DNA of 64,000 nt. Source: Stenotrophomonas chelatiphaga (GTDB taxonomy: Bacteria > Pseudomonadota > Gammaproteobacteria > Xanthomonadales > Xanthomonadaceae). The notes below the pieces were generated by a model. It did no database searches and was not told the DNA's origin. It saw only the letters and a program-made list of their open reading frames with translations. A program made the translations under genes and the position numbers. Below, piece after piece: positions 46,599-56,888 of the stretch (positions are counted from its first letter, which is position 1; each line of letters opens with the position of its first letter). The stretch is from positions 62,001-126,000 of the forward strand of contig NZ_LDJK01000008.1 in assembly GCF_001431535.1 (NCBI RefSeq), read 5' to 3'.

Positions 46599-46716
46599 GA
46601 CATGCTCCTTGCATGGGATGCGCTGCAACAGCGCAGGGTGTCATTGCCTGGGCACATGCGTACGCGACGCGGGCGGCCTGGGTAAGGGAACGCGTGGCGA
46701 TGGCCGCGCGCGGGAT

Positions 46717-47700
46717 TCACGGCGTGGCGGCCTCGCCGCTGCGGTCGCTGATGCCGTACAGCGCCGACAGGGTCGCCTTGAACGACGCCGGCAACATCGG
46801 CCCGTGGCCAAGCCCGGGGAACTCGCGGTACTGCACCTGCAGGCCGGGCAGCGCGCCCAGGCGATCGCTCAGTGCATGCGCGGCATCCGGTGCGGCACCG
46901 CCGATGCGGCGCAGGTGCGCGACCACGCGCGGGTTGGCCATGTCACGCACGCCGCGGTTGCCGCTGCGCTCATCGCCCCCGAGCATCACCCACAGCTGGG
47001 CCGGCTGGCCGGCGCGGTTTTCGATGAATTGTTTTTCCAGGTCGCCCAGCGGCGCGCCCTGGCTCCACCACAGCGACGGACTGGCCGCCACGTACTGCTG
47101 GAAAGCAGCCGGACGGGTGTACAGGCTGCTGAGCACGAACAGCCCGCCCAGCGAATGGCCCCACAGCGCCTGGCGCCGGGTGTCCACGTTGGCGCGACGC
47201 GCCACTTCCGGTTTGATCTGCCGCTCGATCACCTCCTGGAAGGCGAACGCGCCGCCGCCGACAACCTGCCGGGTGCCACGTTCATCATCGGCACGGTCGA
47301 TCCAGGCCGTGTAGTCGCGTGTGCGTTGCGCCGAATCGATGCGACGCTCGTTGTCATAGCCGATCAGCACCAGCACCGGCGGCGCCGGGCTCGCGGCCAG
47401 TTCGTCCAGCATCGGCCGGTCCAGCACCATCGCCGCGGCGTTGCCATCCAGCGCGTACAGCACCGGCGAAGGAGCGTTGGCGGCCTTGCCGGGAACCAGC
47501 AGATTGACCCGCCACTGGCGCTGGCCGTCGGGGCTGCCGACCACGAAACGTTCAACCCGGTAACTGCCGGCGGGCTGGTCCAGCACCGTCTGGCCCATCA
47601 TCTGGTCCGGGTTGCGCTGCTGCGCATGGCTGCAGAAGGAGGCGCCGGCCAGCGCCAACAGCGCGGCAAGGCCGAAGAGACGGTGATGCATGGGGGGCAT
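46717..47700 (-). CDS. Exported siderophore-esterase-like alpha/beta hydrolase (Fes/IroE type)
   Basis: Hydrolase of 327 aa with a signal peptide (ending near SHAQQ) and the esterase-D/IroE fold. The nucleophile motif is LWGHSLGGLFVLSSL and the catalytic His is in PGLGHGPM. Proteins of this group open the ester ring of catecholate siderophores to release iron. It lies upstream of the YncE-like and hmuTUV genes in the same direction and has a Fur-like box before it. The substrate is not proven; a general esterase is possible. Confidence 0.8.
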   Translation of the reverse strand: MPPMHHRLFGLAALLALAGASFCSHAQQRNPDQMMGQTVLDQPAGSYRVERFVVGSPDGQRQWRVNLLVPGKAANAPSPVLYALDGNAAAMVLDRPMLDELAASPAPPVLVLIGYDNERRIDSAQRTRDYTAWIDRADDERGTRQVVGGGAFAFQEVIERQIKPEVARRANVDTRRQALWGHSLGGLFVLSSLYTRPAAFQQYVAASPSLWWSQGAPLGDLEKQFIENRAGQPAQLWVMLGGDERSGNRGVRDMANPRVVAHLRRIGGAAPDAAHALSDRLGALPGLQVQYREFPGLGHGPMLPASFKATLSALYGISDRSGEAATP

Positions 47701-47735
47701 GGCTCACAGCGGGATCGCTGGCCAGTCTACCAAAC

Positions 47736-47754
47736 GCGAATGGTTCTCGCTTTC
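47736..47754 (-). promoter_or_regulatory. Fur-like box before esterase gene
   Basis: GCGAATGGTTCTCGCTTTC, close to high-GC Fur consensus (GCGAATGATTCTCATTTGC form). It lies 36 bp before the esterase start. Confidence 0.55.
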
Positions 47755-47806
47755 GATGCGCGTGTCAAAGTGTGTCGCCCCTGCCCAGGCACCCTGCCGC
47801 CGTGTG

Positions 47807-48199
47807 TCAGCGCGCCGCCTCGGCCAGCCGCGCACCCAGCCATACCAGCAGCAGGCCACCGACCAGGCTGACGCCCAGGTACAGCGGCACCATGCCGCCG
47901 CGATCGCTGCGCGCGAACACCAGGGTCTCCAGCATCAGCGAAGAAAAGGTGGTCAGCCCGCCCAGCAGCCCGACCACCAGGAACGCGCGCAACAGGGTTA
48001 CGTTGCCGCCCCGCTGCTGCAGCCACACCAGCAGGTAACCTGCCGCGAAAGCGCCGATGAAGTTGGCGCTCAGCGTTCCCCACGGGAAGCCCTGGCCGAA
48101 CCGCTGCAGCATCGCGTCGCCGATGACGAAGCGCAGTGCCGAGCCCAGTGCGCCGCCGGCCATCACCAGCCCGAGCTGCTGCCACCAGCTGCCGCCCAT
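47807..48199 (-). CDS. crcB: Fluoride exporter CrcB/Fluc
   Basis: Small four-helix membrane protein of 130 aa forming dual-topology fluoride channels. It has [11 protein letters not shown] and GGLTTFSS (the Fluc filter and pore motifs) and ends in an Arg-rich tail. The ATG overlaps the rarA stop by 1 nt (TGATG), so it is translated with rarA. No fluoride riboswitch is seen in front. Confidence 0.9.
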   Translation of the reverse strand: MGGSWWQQLGLVMAGGALGSALRFVIGDAMLQRFGQGFPWGTLSANFIGAFAAGYLLVWLQQRGGNVTLLRAFLVVGLLGGLTTFSSLMLETLVFARSDRGGMVPLYLGVSLVGGLLLVWLGARLAEAAR

Positions 48200-49572
48200 C
48201 ACTCGCCTGCCCCGTCCCGCTTGGCTGCGCGCGCCTGTTCGCGCTGGGCACGCAGGCGGTCCAGTTTTTCCTTCAGCTTGATCTCCAGCCCGCGCGCCAC
48301 CGGCTGGTAATACACCTGTTCGCCCATCGCATCCGGGAAGCCGGTCTGGTCCAGCGCGATGCCGCCTTCCATGTCGTGGTCGTACTGGTAGTCCGCGCCG
48401 TAGCCGAGGTTCTTCATCAGCTTGGTCGGCGCATTGCGCAGGTGCAGCGGCACCTCCAGCGTGCCGGAGGCGCGCACCTCGGCCTTGGCCTGGTTGTAGG
48501 CGGCATAGCCGGCATTGGATTTCGCGGTGCTTGCCAGGTACAGCACCAGCTGGGCGAAGGCGAGCTCGCCTTCCGGGCTGCCCAGCCGCTCGTAGATGTC
48601 CCAGGCCTCCAGCGCCATCGACTGCGCGCGTGGATCGGCCAGGCCGATGTCCTCGATCGCCATGCGGGTCAGCCGGCGGGCCAGGTAGGATGGATCGCAG
48701 CCGCCATCGAGCATCCGCGTCAGCCAGTACAGCGCCGCATCGGGGTTGGAACTGCGCACGGACTTATGCAGCGCGGAGATCTGGTCGTAGAACTGCTCGC
48801 CGCCCTTGTCGAAGCGGCGGGTGCGGTCGGCCAGCACCTGGGTGAGCGTCTGCGGGGTGATCCGGCCGCCTTCGTCGACGGCCAGTTCGGCGGCGATTTC
48901 CAGCAGGGTAAGCGCGCGACGGACATCACCATCGGCGGCGCTGGCGATCTGCAGCAGCAGCGCGTCGTCCACCTGCACGCCCTCCGCGCCCAGCCCGCGT
49001 TCGCTGTCGGCCAACGCGCGCTGCAATGCTTCGACGATGTCCTGCGGCGATACCCCTTCCAGCACGTGCACGCGGCAGCGCGACAACAGGGCGGAGTTCA
49101 GTTCGAAGGACGGGTTTTCGGTGGTGGCACCGACGAACACGATGGTCCCGCGTTCGATGTGCGGCAGGAAGGCATCCTGCTGGGTCTTGTTGAAACGGTG
49201 CACCTCGTCGACGAACAGCACCGTGCGCCGGCCTTCGGCAAAACGCTGGGCCGCTTCGGCCAGCACCTGGCGTACTTCCGGCAGGCCGGACAACACGGCC
49301 GAGATCGCGCGGAACTCCGCGTCGGCATATTCGGCGAGCAGCAATGCCAGGGTGGTCTTGCCACAGCCCGGCGGACCCCACAGGATCATCGAATGCACGC
49401 GCCCGGATTCGACCGCGCGGCGCAACGCACTCTCCGCGGCGAGCAGGCGTTTCTGCCCGACCATTTCGTCGAGGGTACGCGGCCGCATGCGCTCGGCAAG
49501 CGGCCGCAGGTGATCCCGATCCACGCTCAGCAGATCAGGGCCGGGGAATGAAGAAGTACGTTGTCTGGCCAC
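48199..49572 (-). CDS. rarA: Replication-associated recombination protein A
   Basis: AAA+ clamp-loader-like ATPase of 457 aa (MgsA/RarA), acting at stalled replication forks. It has Walker A GPPGCGKT (66-73), Walker [13 protein letters not shown], sensor 1 [10 protein letters not shown], and a C-terminal tetramerisation domain. It follows lolA and ftsK in the order also seen in E. coli (ftsK-lolA-rarA). Confidence 0.93.
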   Translation of the reverse strand: MARQRTSSFPGPDLLSVDRDHLRPLAERMRPRTLDEMVGQKRLLAAESALRRAVESGRVHSMILWGPPGCGKTTLALLLAEYADAEFRAISAVLSGLPEVRQVLAEAAQRFAEGRRTVLFVDEVHRFNKTQQDAFLPHIERGTIVFVGATTENPSFELNSALLSRCRVHVLEGVSPQDIVEALQRALADSERGLGAEGVQVDDALLLQIASAADGDVRRALTLLEIAAELAVDEGGRITPQTLTQVLADRTRRFDKGGEQFYDQISALHKSVRSSNPDAALYWLTRMLDGGCDPSYLARRLTRMAIEDIGLADPRAQSMALEAWDIYERLGSPEGELAFAQLVLYLASTAKSNAGYAAYNQAKAEVRASGTLEVPLHLRNAPTKLMKNLGYGADYQYDHDMEGGIALDQTGFPDAMGEQVYYQPVARGLEIKLKEKLDRLRAQREQARAAKRDGAGE

Positions 49573-49599
49573 GCGGCATTGTACCGCGCGGCCACGCGG

Positions 49600-50238
49600 T
49601 CATTCGCCGATGACGTCGGTACCGGCCGGCGGGGTGAAGCGGAACGTGCCGGCGGCGAAGGACGGATTGCGCTTCCAGCCGGTGAAGGCGATCACCGTGC
49701 GCTGGCCCACCGCGTCGGTGATTTCCATCTTCGCCAGGCCGCTGGCGTTGAAGCCCAGCGCGGCGTACTGGAAGCTGGCTTCGGTCTCGCGCTTGGGGGT
49801 CAGCGACAGCCACTGCAGGCCATCGCGCGGCGCGGCTTCTTCGCTCAGGTCGTACTGCTGTTCAAGCAGGGCCGGATTGATCAGCGCGGTCAGCGGGCTG
49901 TTCTGTTCTTCCTTGCCCTGCGCACGCACGGTGGCCTGCTCCAGGTCCGGTTCGTACATCCAGACCTTGCTGCCATCGGCCACGATCTGCTGCACATGGG
50001 GGCGCTGGTACTCCCAGCGGAACAGGCGCGGCGCCGACAGCGCAACACGGCCACTGGTGGTTTCCTTGACCTTGCCACGGGTATCGAACACCTGCTGGCT
50101 GAACTGCCCATCCAGGCCCTTCAGGCCGGCGGTGAAGGTCTTCAGGTCATCACGCGCGCCGGCCCAGGCACTGGTCGAAACCAGGCACGCGGCGGCGAGC
50201 ACGGAAGTAGCGAGGGTGCGGCGGAAGCTGGCGTGCAT
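49600..50238 (-). CDS. lolA: Outer-membrane lipoprotein carrier protein LolA
   Basis: Periplasmic chaperone of 212 aa that shuttles lipoproteins to LolB. A Sec signal ends near TSAWA, and the LolA beta fold has RLFRWEYQRPHVQQIVADG and VWMYEPDLEQ. It starts at ATG 50238 and lies 27 nt upstream of rarA and 87 nt downstream of the DUF3857 gene, all on the same strand. Confidence 0.93.
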   Translation of the reverse strand: MHASFRRTLATSVLAAACLVSTSAWAGARDDLKTFTAGLKGLDGQFSQQVFDTRGKVKETTSGRVALSAPRLFRWEYQRPHVQQIVADGSKVWMYEPDLEQATVRAQGKEEQNSPLTALINPALLEQQYDLSEEAAPRDGLQWLSLTPKRETEASFQYAALGFNASGLAKMEITDAVGQRTVIAFTGWKRNPSFAAGTFRFTPPAGTDVIGE

Positions 50239-50325
50239 GCGGGTATCCAGAAGGAACGTGGAAGGATGGAATGAAGTGTGCCCAAAGCATCCTGAATGGG
50301 CGATCCACTGCAGCGGGCGCAGGGT

Positions 50326-52263
50326 TCAGCCGCCGCTTTGCGCAGGGACCCGACCGTACACGATCTGCCCGCGGAAGCCGCGTCGCACCTGCTGGAACAG
50401 TTCGCGGAAGGCGGCATAGTCGCCGGGCTGGCACAGCGCATCATCGCCGCGCACCGCGTTCTGGCGCAGCCGATGACGGGCGATGACCTGCTGGCCGTCG
50501 CGCTCCCAGCGCACCGAATACTGGCCGGCGGCGTTGCTGAACTGCTGGTCGTGCGGCACCGCGATCAGCGGCACGCCCTGCGGCAGGGTCACCCGGTAGG
50601 TTTCCTGGCGCAGGCTGGCATCGCACTGGAACGGGGTGGCATTGTCCGGCGCCGAGGTCGCCGCGTAGGCGTCACGGAACGATTCCGCACCGGGCGGATC
50701 GGGCAGCTGCATGCCGCCGACCAGGTTGAAATCCACGTAATCGGACGCGCTGAAATCAAAGGTGTAATTGAAGGGCTGCTGCAGCTCCTGCGGGTCGCCC
50801 TGCAGCTTCAGGCTGCCCTGGCCGTCGAAGCCGGAGGCCGCGACCATCGAGGCCTCGGCGCGGGCGCGGTTCTGCGCGTTCAAGCGTGCAAACGATGCGC
50901 GCATACCAATTTCCGCGCTGTCACCGGGCTGCAAGCGGGTGCTGCCTTCCAGGTTGCCGGCGGCATCGAACACGAAATCGGCTTCGAAGCCCATGCCATT
51001 GCGCTGGTCGTCGTTGGCCGGCGTCCGTGCCAGCGTCGCCGGGCCGGTCAGCAGCACCGGTGCGCCGAGGTCGCCGTCGGGCAGCTGGCCAGGACGCGCC
51101 CAGGCGCTGGTGGAATCCAGGTACAGATCGAATTCCGGCACGTAGGTGATGGCGTGGTTGAAGCGCCCCAGCGTCGGCACCGCCGGCAGGGTCGGTCCAC
51201 CGCCGGCGCCGATCAGCACCGCCGTACTGTCGATGCCCTTGGCCGCCAGCAGCGCCTCCAGGATCACCACGTGGTCCTTGCAGTCGCCATAGTGGTTGTC
51301 CAGCACGCTCTGCGCCGGGTTCGGTTCCAGCCCGCCGTTGCCGAGGTAAACCGCCACGTAGCGGATGTTGCGCGCCACCCAGCGGTACAGGGCATCCACC
51401 TGCCCGCGACGGTCGGCGATGCCGTCGGTGACTTCGTCGGCCAATGCCTTCAGCTGCGGGGTCACCGTGGCGGCCTGCCCGGCCTTGAGCTGGTACGCAC
51501 GCGCCATCTGCGGCCACTCCGCGTAGGTGCTGGCCATGATGGTCGGGCTGAACTCCCACGGCGCGGCGGTCCAGTTCTGCGCCGGCAGCGGCGTGCCGCG
51601 GCGGTACGTCCAGCTCCAGTGGGCGCGCCCGGCGCGGACGGTGGGCGCATCACTGCCCTGCACGCCCCTGCTCAGCACCTTCATCGACAGGCTGGCCGGC
51701 GCGCTCAGGGTGACCTGCGCGTCGTCGTACTGGTTGAACACACTGAAGGTTTCCCACAGCCCGAAATACCCCGGGAAGTACGGCTGCCGCTGGGTGCGGC
51801 GGGTGGCGTAGACCACGCGCGTGCCCGGCGCCAGGTTGGGAAACACGATCACCCGCACCTTGCGGTCGGCGTACATCGCCGCCGAGGCACTGGAATAACT
51901 TTCCTGGGTGTAGATGCGGTCGGCCGGTACGTCACGGCGCTGGCCATCGGCGGTGAGCGTGTAGGCCTCCAGCACCTCCAGCGTTTCCATTTTTTCGCTG
52001 TAGCTCAACCGTACCTGGCTGAACTGGTCCACCGCGCTGCGGGTCTTGAGCAGGATGTCGTAGTGCTCGGCCTGGGTATTGCCGGCATCGGCGTCAACCA
52101 CGTAATCGGCGCGGTAGCGGGCGAAGCTGAAGTTGTTGCTGGCCTCGGCCGGCGCCGCGCCCTGCATCGGGGGTGCGGCGGGCGCGGCAGGTACCTCAAC
52201 CGCGAGGGCGGACCCGAGGGGCAGCAGCAGGGCGGCCAGCAATCCGTTGCGCAGGGGTGCCAT
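50326..52263 (-). CDS. DUF3857/transglutaminase-like exported protein
   Basis: Secreted or periplasmic protein of 645 aa with a Sec signal (PLGSALAVEV). The first half is a DUF3857 beta domain. A transglutaminase-like papain-fold core follows, with YGDCKDHVVILEALL holding the catalytic Cys, later His/Asp in FNHAITYVPEFDLYLDST, and a C-terminal beta domain. I use ATG 52263; a longer frame to 52359 begins in the 20-bp repeat array. Substrate unknown. In many Xanthomonads it sits between ftsK and lolA. Confidence 0.83.
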   Translation of the reverse strand: MAPLRNGLLAALLLPLGSALAVEVPAAPAAPPMQGAAPAEASNNFSFARYRADYVVDADAGNTQAEHYDILLKTRSAVDQFSQVRLSYSEKMETLEVLEAYTLTADGQRRDVPADRIYTQESYSSASAAMYADRKVRVIVFPNLAPGTRVVYATRRTQRQPYFPGYFGLWETFSVFNQYDDAQVTLSAPASLSMKVLSRGVQGSDAPTVRAGRAHWSWTYRRGTPLPAQNWTAAPWEFSPTIMASTYAEWPQMARAYQLKAGQAATVTPQLKALADEVTDGIADRRGQVDALYRWVARNIRYVAVYLGNGGLEPNPAQSVLDNHYGDCKDHVVILEALLAAKGIDSTAVLIGAGGGPTLPAVPTLGRFNHAITYVPEFDLYLDSTSAWARPGQLPDGDLGAPVLLTGPATLARTPANDDQRNGMGFEADFVFDAAGNLEGSTRLQPGDSAEIGMRASFARLNAQNRARAEASMVAASGFDGQGSLKLQGDPQELQQPFNYTFDFSASDYVDFNLVGGMQLPDPPGAESFRDAYAATSAPDNATPFQCDASLRQETYRVTLPQGVPLIAVPHDQQFSNAAGQYSVRWERDGQQVIARHRLRQNAVRGDDALCQPGDYAAFRELFQQVRRGFRGQIVYGRVPAQSGG

Positions 52264-52314
52264 GGGGAGGGTTCCGGTTGGTCTGTGGGAGGGCGGCGGA
52301 GCGGGATCAAAAGC

Positions 52315-52490
52315 GTGACGACCAACGGTCGTCACCCACCAGGTCGGGTCGTCACCCACCAGGTCGGGTCATCACCCACCGAGGCGGGTCGTCACCCACC
52401 GGGTCGGGTCATCACCCACCGGGTCGGGTCAACCACCCACCGGGTCGGGTCATCACCCACCGCGTCGGGTCGTCACCCGAGCGGTCAGGG
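52315..52490. repeat. Palindrome plus eight-copy 20-bp tandem repeat
   Basis: The palindrome GTGACGACC-AAC-GGTCGTCAC is at 52315-52335. Eight tandem units of about 20 bp, form CGTCACCCACC(A/G)GGTCGGGT, fill 52330-52490. One unit has 21 bp, and the last is degenerate. They lie 10 bp after the ftsK stop on its downstream side. No spacers, so not CRISPR. Confidence 0.9.
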
Positions 52491-52500
52491 ACGTGCGGCA

Positions 52501-54864
52501 TCACTTCGGCGGTGGCGGGGCCAGCACGGTGCGGTCGCCGTTGTGCTCGGGCGAGCTGACCACGCCGGCCGCTTCCATCGCCTCGATCAGGCGCGCCGCC
52601 CGGTTGTAGCCGATCTTCAGCCGGCGCTGCACGCCGGAAATCGACGCGCGGCGGGTTTCAGTCACCACCCGCAGCGCTTCGTCATACAGCGGATCGGATT
52701 CATCGCCCGACGATGCGGTTTCCGGCAGGCCGCCGGCACCGACCACCACGCCGTCGCCCATGGTCTGCACTTCGTCCAGCACGCCTTCGATATAGTCGGC
52801 CGGCCCCATCGCCTTGAGGTGTTCCACCACGCGGTGGACCTCTTCGTCGGACACGAACGCACCGTGTACGCGGTCCGGCATCGCCGTGCCGGGCGGCAGG
52901 TACAGCATGTCGCCGTGGCCGAGCAGGGTTTCGGCGCCGGACTGGTCCAGGATGGTGCGCGAATCGATCTTCGAACTGACCTGGAAGGCGATGCGGGTCG
53001 GGATGTTGGCCTTGATCAGGCCGGTGATCACGTCCACCGACGGTCGCTGGGTTGCCAGGATGAGGTGGATGCCGGCCGCACGGGCCTTCTGTGCCAGGCG
53101 GGCGATCAGCTCTTCGACCTTCTTGCCGACGATCATCATCATGTCGGCGAATTCGTCGATGAAGATGACCACGAACGGCAGCGTTTCCAGCGGGCGCGGG
53201 GCCTCGCCCAGCTCCGGGTTCGGCTTGAACAGCGGATCCATCAACGGCTGCCCGGCGTCCTGCGCGTCCTTGACCTTCTTGTTGAAGCCGGCCAGGTTGC
53301 GCACCCCCACCGCGCTCATCAGCTTGTAGCGGCGCTCCATCTCGGCCACGCACCAGCGCAGGCCGTTGGCGGCCTCCTTCATGTCGGTCACCACCGGCGC
53401 CAGCAGGTGCGGAATGCCCTGGTAGACGCTCAGCTCGAGCATCTTCGGGTCGATCATCAGCATCCGCAGGTCTTTCGGGCTGGCCTTGTACAGCAGGCTC
53501 AGCACCATCGCGTTGACCGCCACCGACTTGCCCGAACCGGTGGTGCCGGCCACCAGCAGGTGCGGCATGCGGGCCAGGTCGGCCACGGTCGGGCGGCCGG
53601 CGATGTCCTTGCCCAGGGCAAGGGTCAGCGGGCTGGTGGCCTTGTCGTATTCCTTCGAACGCAGCAGCTCGGAGAGATAGATCATCTCGCGGGTGACGTT
53701 CGGGATTTCCAGGCCGATCACCGACTTGCCGGGGATCACATCGACCACGCGCACCGACTTGACCGACAGCCCGCGGGCGATGTCCTTGTCCAGCGTACTG
53801 ATCTGGCTGACCTTGATGCCCGGCGCCGGCTCGATTTCGAAACGGGTGATCACCGGACCCGGATAGGCGCCGACCACCACCGCATCGATGCGGAAATCCT
53901 TCAGCTTGAACTCGATCTGGCGCGACAGGGTTTCCAACGTCTCTTCGTCATAGCCCTTGGGCTGCGGCTTGGGATCGTCCAGCAGCGCCAGCGGCGGCAG
54001 GTCCGAGCCGTCGCCATTGACGCCCTGGAACATCGGGATCTGGTTGTCGCGCTTGGCCCGGTCACTCTTCTCGATCACCGGTTCCGGACGCGGCTCGATC
54101 TTCACCGGCTCGCGCTTGGCGCGCACCTCGGCATCGACCTTGCGCACTTCCTGGCGCTCTTCGCGCATCACCCGCGTCTGCTTCCACTCGGTGGCCTGCT
54201 CTTTCTTCTTTTCCAGCAGCGGCGCCAGCGCCATCACGCCCTTGCCGATCCTTTCCATGACCATCAGCCACGACAGCCCGGTGGCCAGGGTGATAGAGGC
54301 CAGCAGCAGTACCAGCACGAACAGATTGGCGCCCAGTGCCCCGAAGCCGACGCTCAGCGAGGAGCCCACCAGCTTGCCCAGGATGCCACCGGCCGAGGCC
54401 ACGTCGGCACTGAACAGGCGCAGGTGCAGGAAGCCGGTGCCGGCAATCAGGAAGCCGACCAGGCCGACCAGCCGCAGCGCCGGGTCCAGGTCGTTCTCGC
54501 CCTTGGCCTCGCGCTTGAGGCCGAACATCGCAAACCAGGCCAGCGCGCCGAGGATCACCGGCAGCAGGAAGGCCATGTAGCCGAACAGCTGCAGCAGTAC
54601 GTCGGCGATCCATGCGCCGGCGCGCCCACCCATGTTGTTGACCGGCGCCACGATGCTGCCGGTGTGCGACCAGCCCGGGTCGGTCGCCGAATAGGTGAAC
54701 AGGCTGGCCACCAGGTACAGCAGCGCCGGGGCCACGGCGATCAGACCCAGATCGCGCCACAAGCGCTGCCGCGTGGGGTTTTCAGACGGAGACGGATCGC
54801 GGCGACGGGCTTTGCCTTCGCTCGATCGGCTGCGTTCGGGGACCTGCTTCGCCACCTTGGACAC
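52501..54864 (-). CDS. ftsK: DNA translocase FtsK
   Basis: Cell-division DNA pump of 787 aa. Four to five N-terminal helices anchor it at the septum. The linker is short and charged, and the motor has Walker A GTTGSGKS (440-447) and Walker [13 protein letters not shown]-terminal winged gamma domain ([20 protein letters not shown]) would read KOPS. The linker (about 100-150 residues) is shorter than in E. coli FtsK. Divergent from trxB. Confidence 0.93.
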   Translation of the reverse strand: MSKVAKQVPERSRSSEGKARRRDPSPSENPTRQRLWRDLGLIAVAPALLYLVASLFTYSATDPGWSHTGSIVAPVNNMGGRAGAWIADVLLQLFGYMAFLLPVILGALAWFAMFGLKREAKGENDLDPALRLVGLVGFLIAGTGFLHLRLFSADVASAGGILGKLVGSSLSVGFGALGANLFVLVLLLASITLATGLSWLMVMERIGKGVMALAPLLEKKKEQATEWKQTRVMREERQEVRKVDAEVRAKREPVKIEPRPEPVIEKSDRAKRDNQIPMFQGVNGDGSDLPPLALLDDPKPQPKGYDEETLETLSRQIEFKLKDFRIDAVVVGAYPGPVITRFEIEPAPGIKVSQISTLDKDIARGLSVKSVRVVDVIPGKSVIGLEIPNVTREMIYLSELLRSKEYDKATSPLTLALGKDIAGRPTVADLARMPHLLVAGTTGSGKSVAVNAMVLSLLYKASPKDLRMLMIDPKMLELSVYQGIPHLLAPVVTDMKEAANGLRWCVAEMERRYKLMSAVGVRNLAGFNKKVKDAQDAGQPLMDPLFKPNPELGEAPRPLETLPFVVIFIDEFADMMMIVGKKVEELIARLAQKARAAGIHLILATQRPSVDVITGLIKANIPTRIAFQVSSKIDSRTILDQSGAETLLGHGDMLYLPPGTAMPDRVHGAFVSDEEVHRVVEHLKAMGPADYIEGVLDEVQTMGDGVVVGAGGLPETASSGDESDPLYDEALRVVTETRRASISGVQRRLKIGYNRAARLIEAMEAAGVVSSPEHNGDRTVLAPPPPK

Positions 54865-55086
54865 TACCTTTGGAATACGCTGTTAGTGGTTGATAATAAA
54901 CGAAGTGCGTCGGTTTTCCGTCACCGCTGGCTGACCGCGGTACGCCATGGCCCGGCAGACACCGTCGAAGACGGCCTGACCGACCCGGCGCATCGCCGCG
55001 TTCCAGGCGTGCGGGTTGAAACCCCCTGCCCCTGCCATCACTCTATGGTCTGCCCCCAGCGCGCGCAAACCGTCGCCGCGCCTTGA

Positions 55087-56082
<996 letters not shown>

Positions 56083-56106
56083 AGCACGCCGCCGCGTGAG
56101 CGTGAC

Positions 56107-56133
56107 AAGGCCGGCCTTTGCGCCGGCCTTTTT
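56107..56133 (+). terminator. Terminator of trxB
   Basis: AAGGCCGGC-CTTTGC-GCCGGCCTT followed by TTT, 25 bp after the trxB stop. Confidence 0.85.
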
Positions 56134-56161
56134 ACTGGAACCGGGAGGCGGCAGGAGTTGC

Positions 56162-56581
56162 TCAACGACTGAATCGACACACCTGGGCCGGACCAGTGCA
56201 TTCGTGGTAGACGATGCCAAACAGCCCCTTCTTACGCTCCCACGCCGGTAGATTCTTCAGCGCCACCAGGTCGTTGCCGTCCTCATGTTTCAGGAGGATC
56301 TCGCCCCGTTGCAGGTGGTAGCTGCAACCGTGCAGGAAACCGATGGTTTCGTCATCTGCGTGCGGGCGGACGATTCCGGATGCAAACCCGGTGACGGCAC
56401 CGCCGACACCGCCCTGTGCAATGCCCAGCCATCGCGGGCTGCCCGGATCATCGACCAGGTAGAGACCGTGGGGCAACGCGCGGATGCTTCCCGGCGACGG
56501 GCAGTGCTCCTCCTGCGCCGCCGCAGTTCCTGCAACCCCGGTGGACAGGCACAGCAGCAGCAAACCATGCACGTATTTCAT
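56162..56581 (-). CDS. Secreted small protein, DUF3757-like
   Basis: Protein of 139 aa with a Sec signal (residues about 1-22, ending GTAAAQ). The mature part starts CPSPGSIRALPHGLYLVDD and resembles DUF3757 proteins, with four Cys that could form disulphides. I use ATG 56581 because AAGGAG lies 7 nt upstream; the longer frame is unlikely. Single gene downstream of the amidase-like gene on the same strand. Function unknown. Confidence 0.6.
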   Translation of the reverse strand: MKYVHGLLLLCLSTGVAGTAAAQEEHCPSPGSIRALPHGLYLVDDPGSPRWLGIAQGGVGGAVTGFASGIVRPHADDETIGFLHGCSYHLQRGEILLKHEDGNDLVALKNLPAWERKKGLFGIVYHECTGPAQVCRFSR

Positions 56582-56888
56582 GACACGCTCCTTCATTGCG
56601 GATGGACAGTCACGAGAGTGCACCGCGGTGCCACCGCTCGCTCGCAGATACCCTGCACGAGGCCTTGCCACACGTCAGTGCGCCATGGCACATCCACGGA
56701 CGTTGCGTCGTTACGGATGTTCAGGCCGTGTCGCTTCATGCCCCCCTCGACACGGCGTGCACTGATCCCCTCCCCCGCCCTATTCGTGCCCGACGCTCTG
56801 GCCGCACCTTGTCGGCGACATGCGGCCCAGTCCCGTCACTGCCTGCGATGCACCGTACGAGGGCGCTTCATCACCCGGCTTCTGCGTT
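56582..56888. other. Intergenic stretch between two minus-strand genes
   Basis: 307 bp with no supported ORF; its content is Cys/Arg-type high GC. It should contain the promoter of the DUF3757-like gene; no clear boxes are seen. Confidence 0.45.

Noticed and set aside
52330-52490. CRISPR array
   Set aside because: Units are head-to-tail without unique spacers and no cas genes are near.
50296-55086. A 1596-codon open frame on the plus strand
   Set aside because: It lies antisense to ftsK, the DUF3857 gene and repeats. Its composition is Arg/His/Gln-rich, typical of a GC-driven shadow frame.
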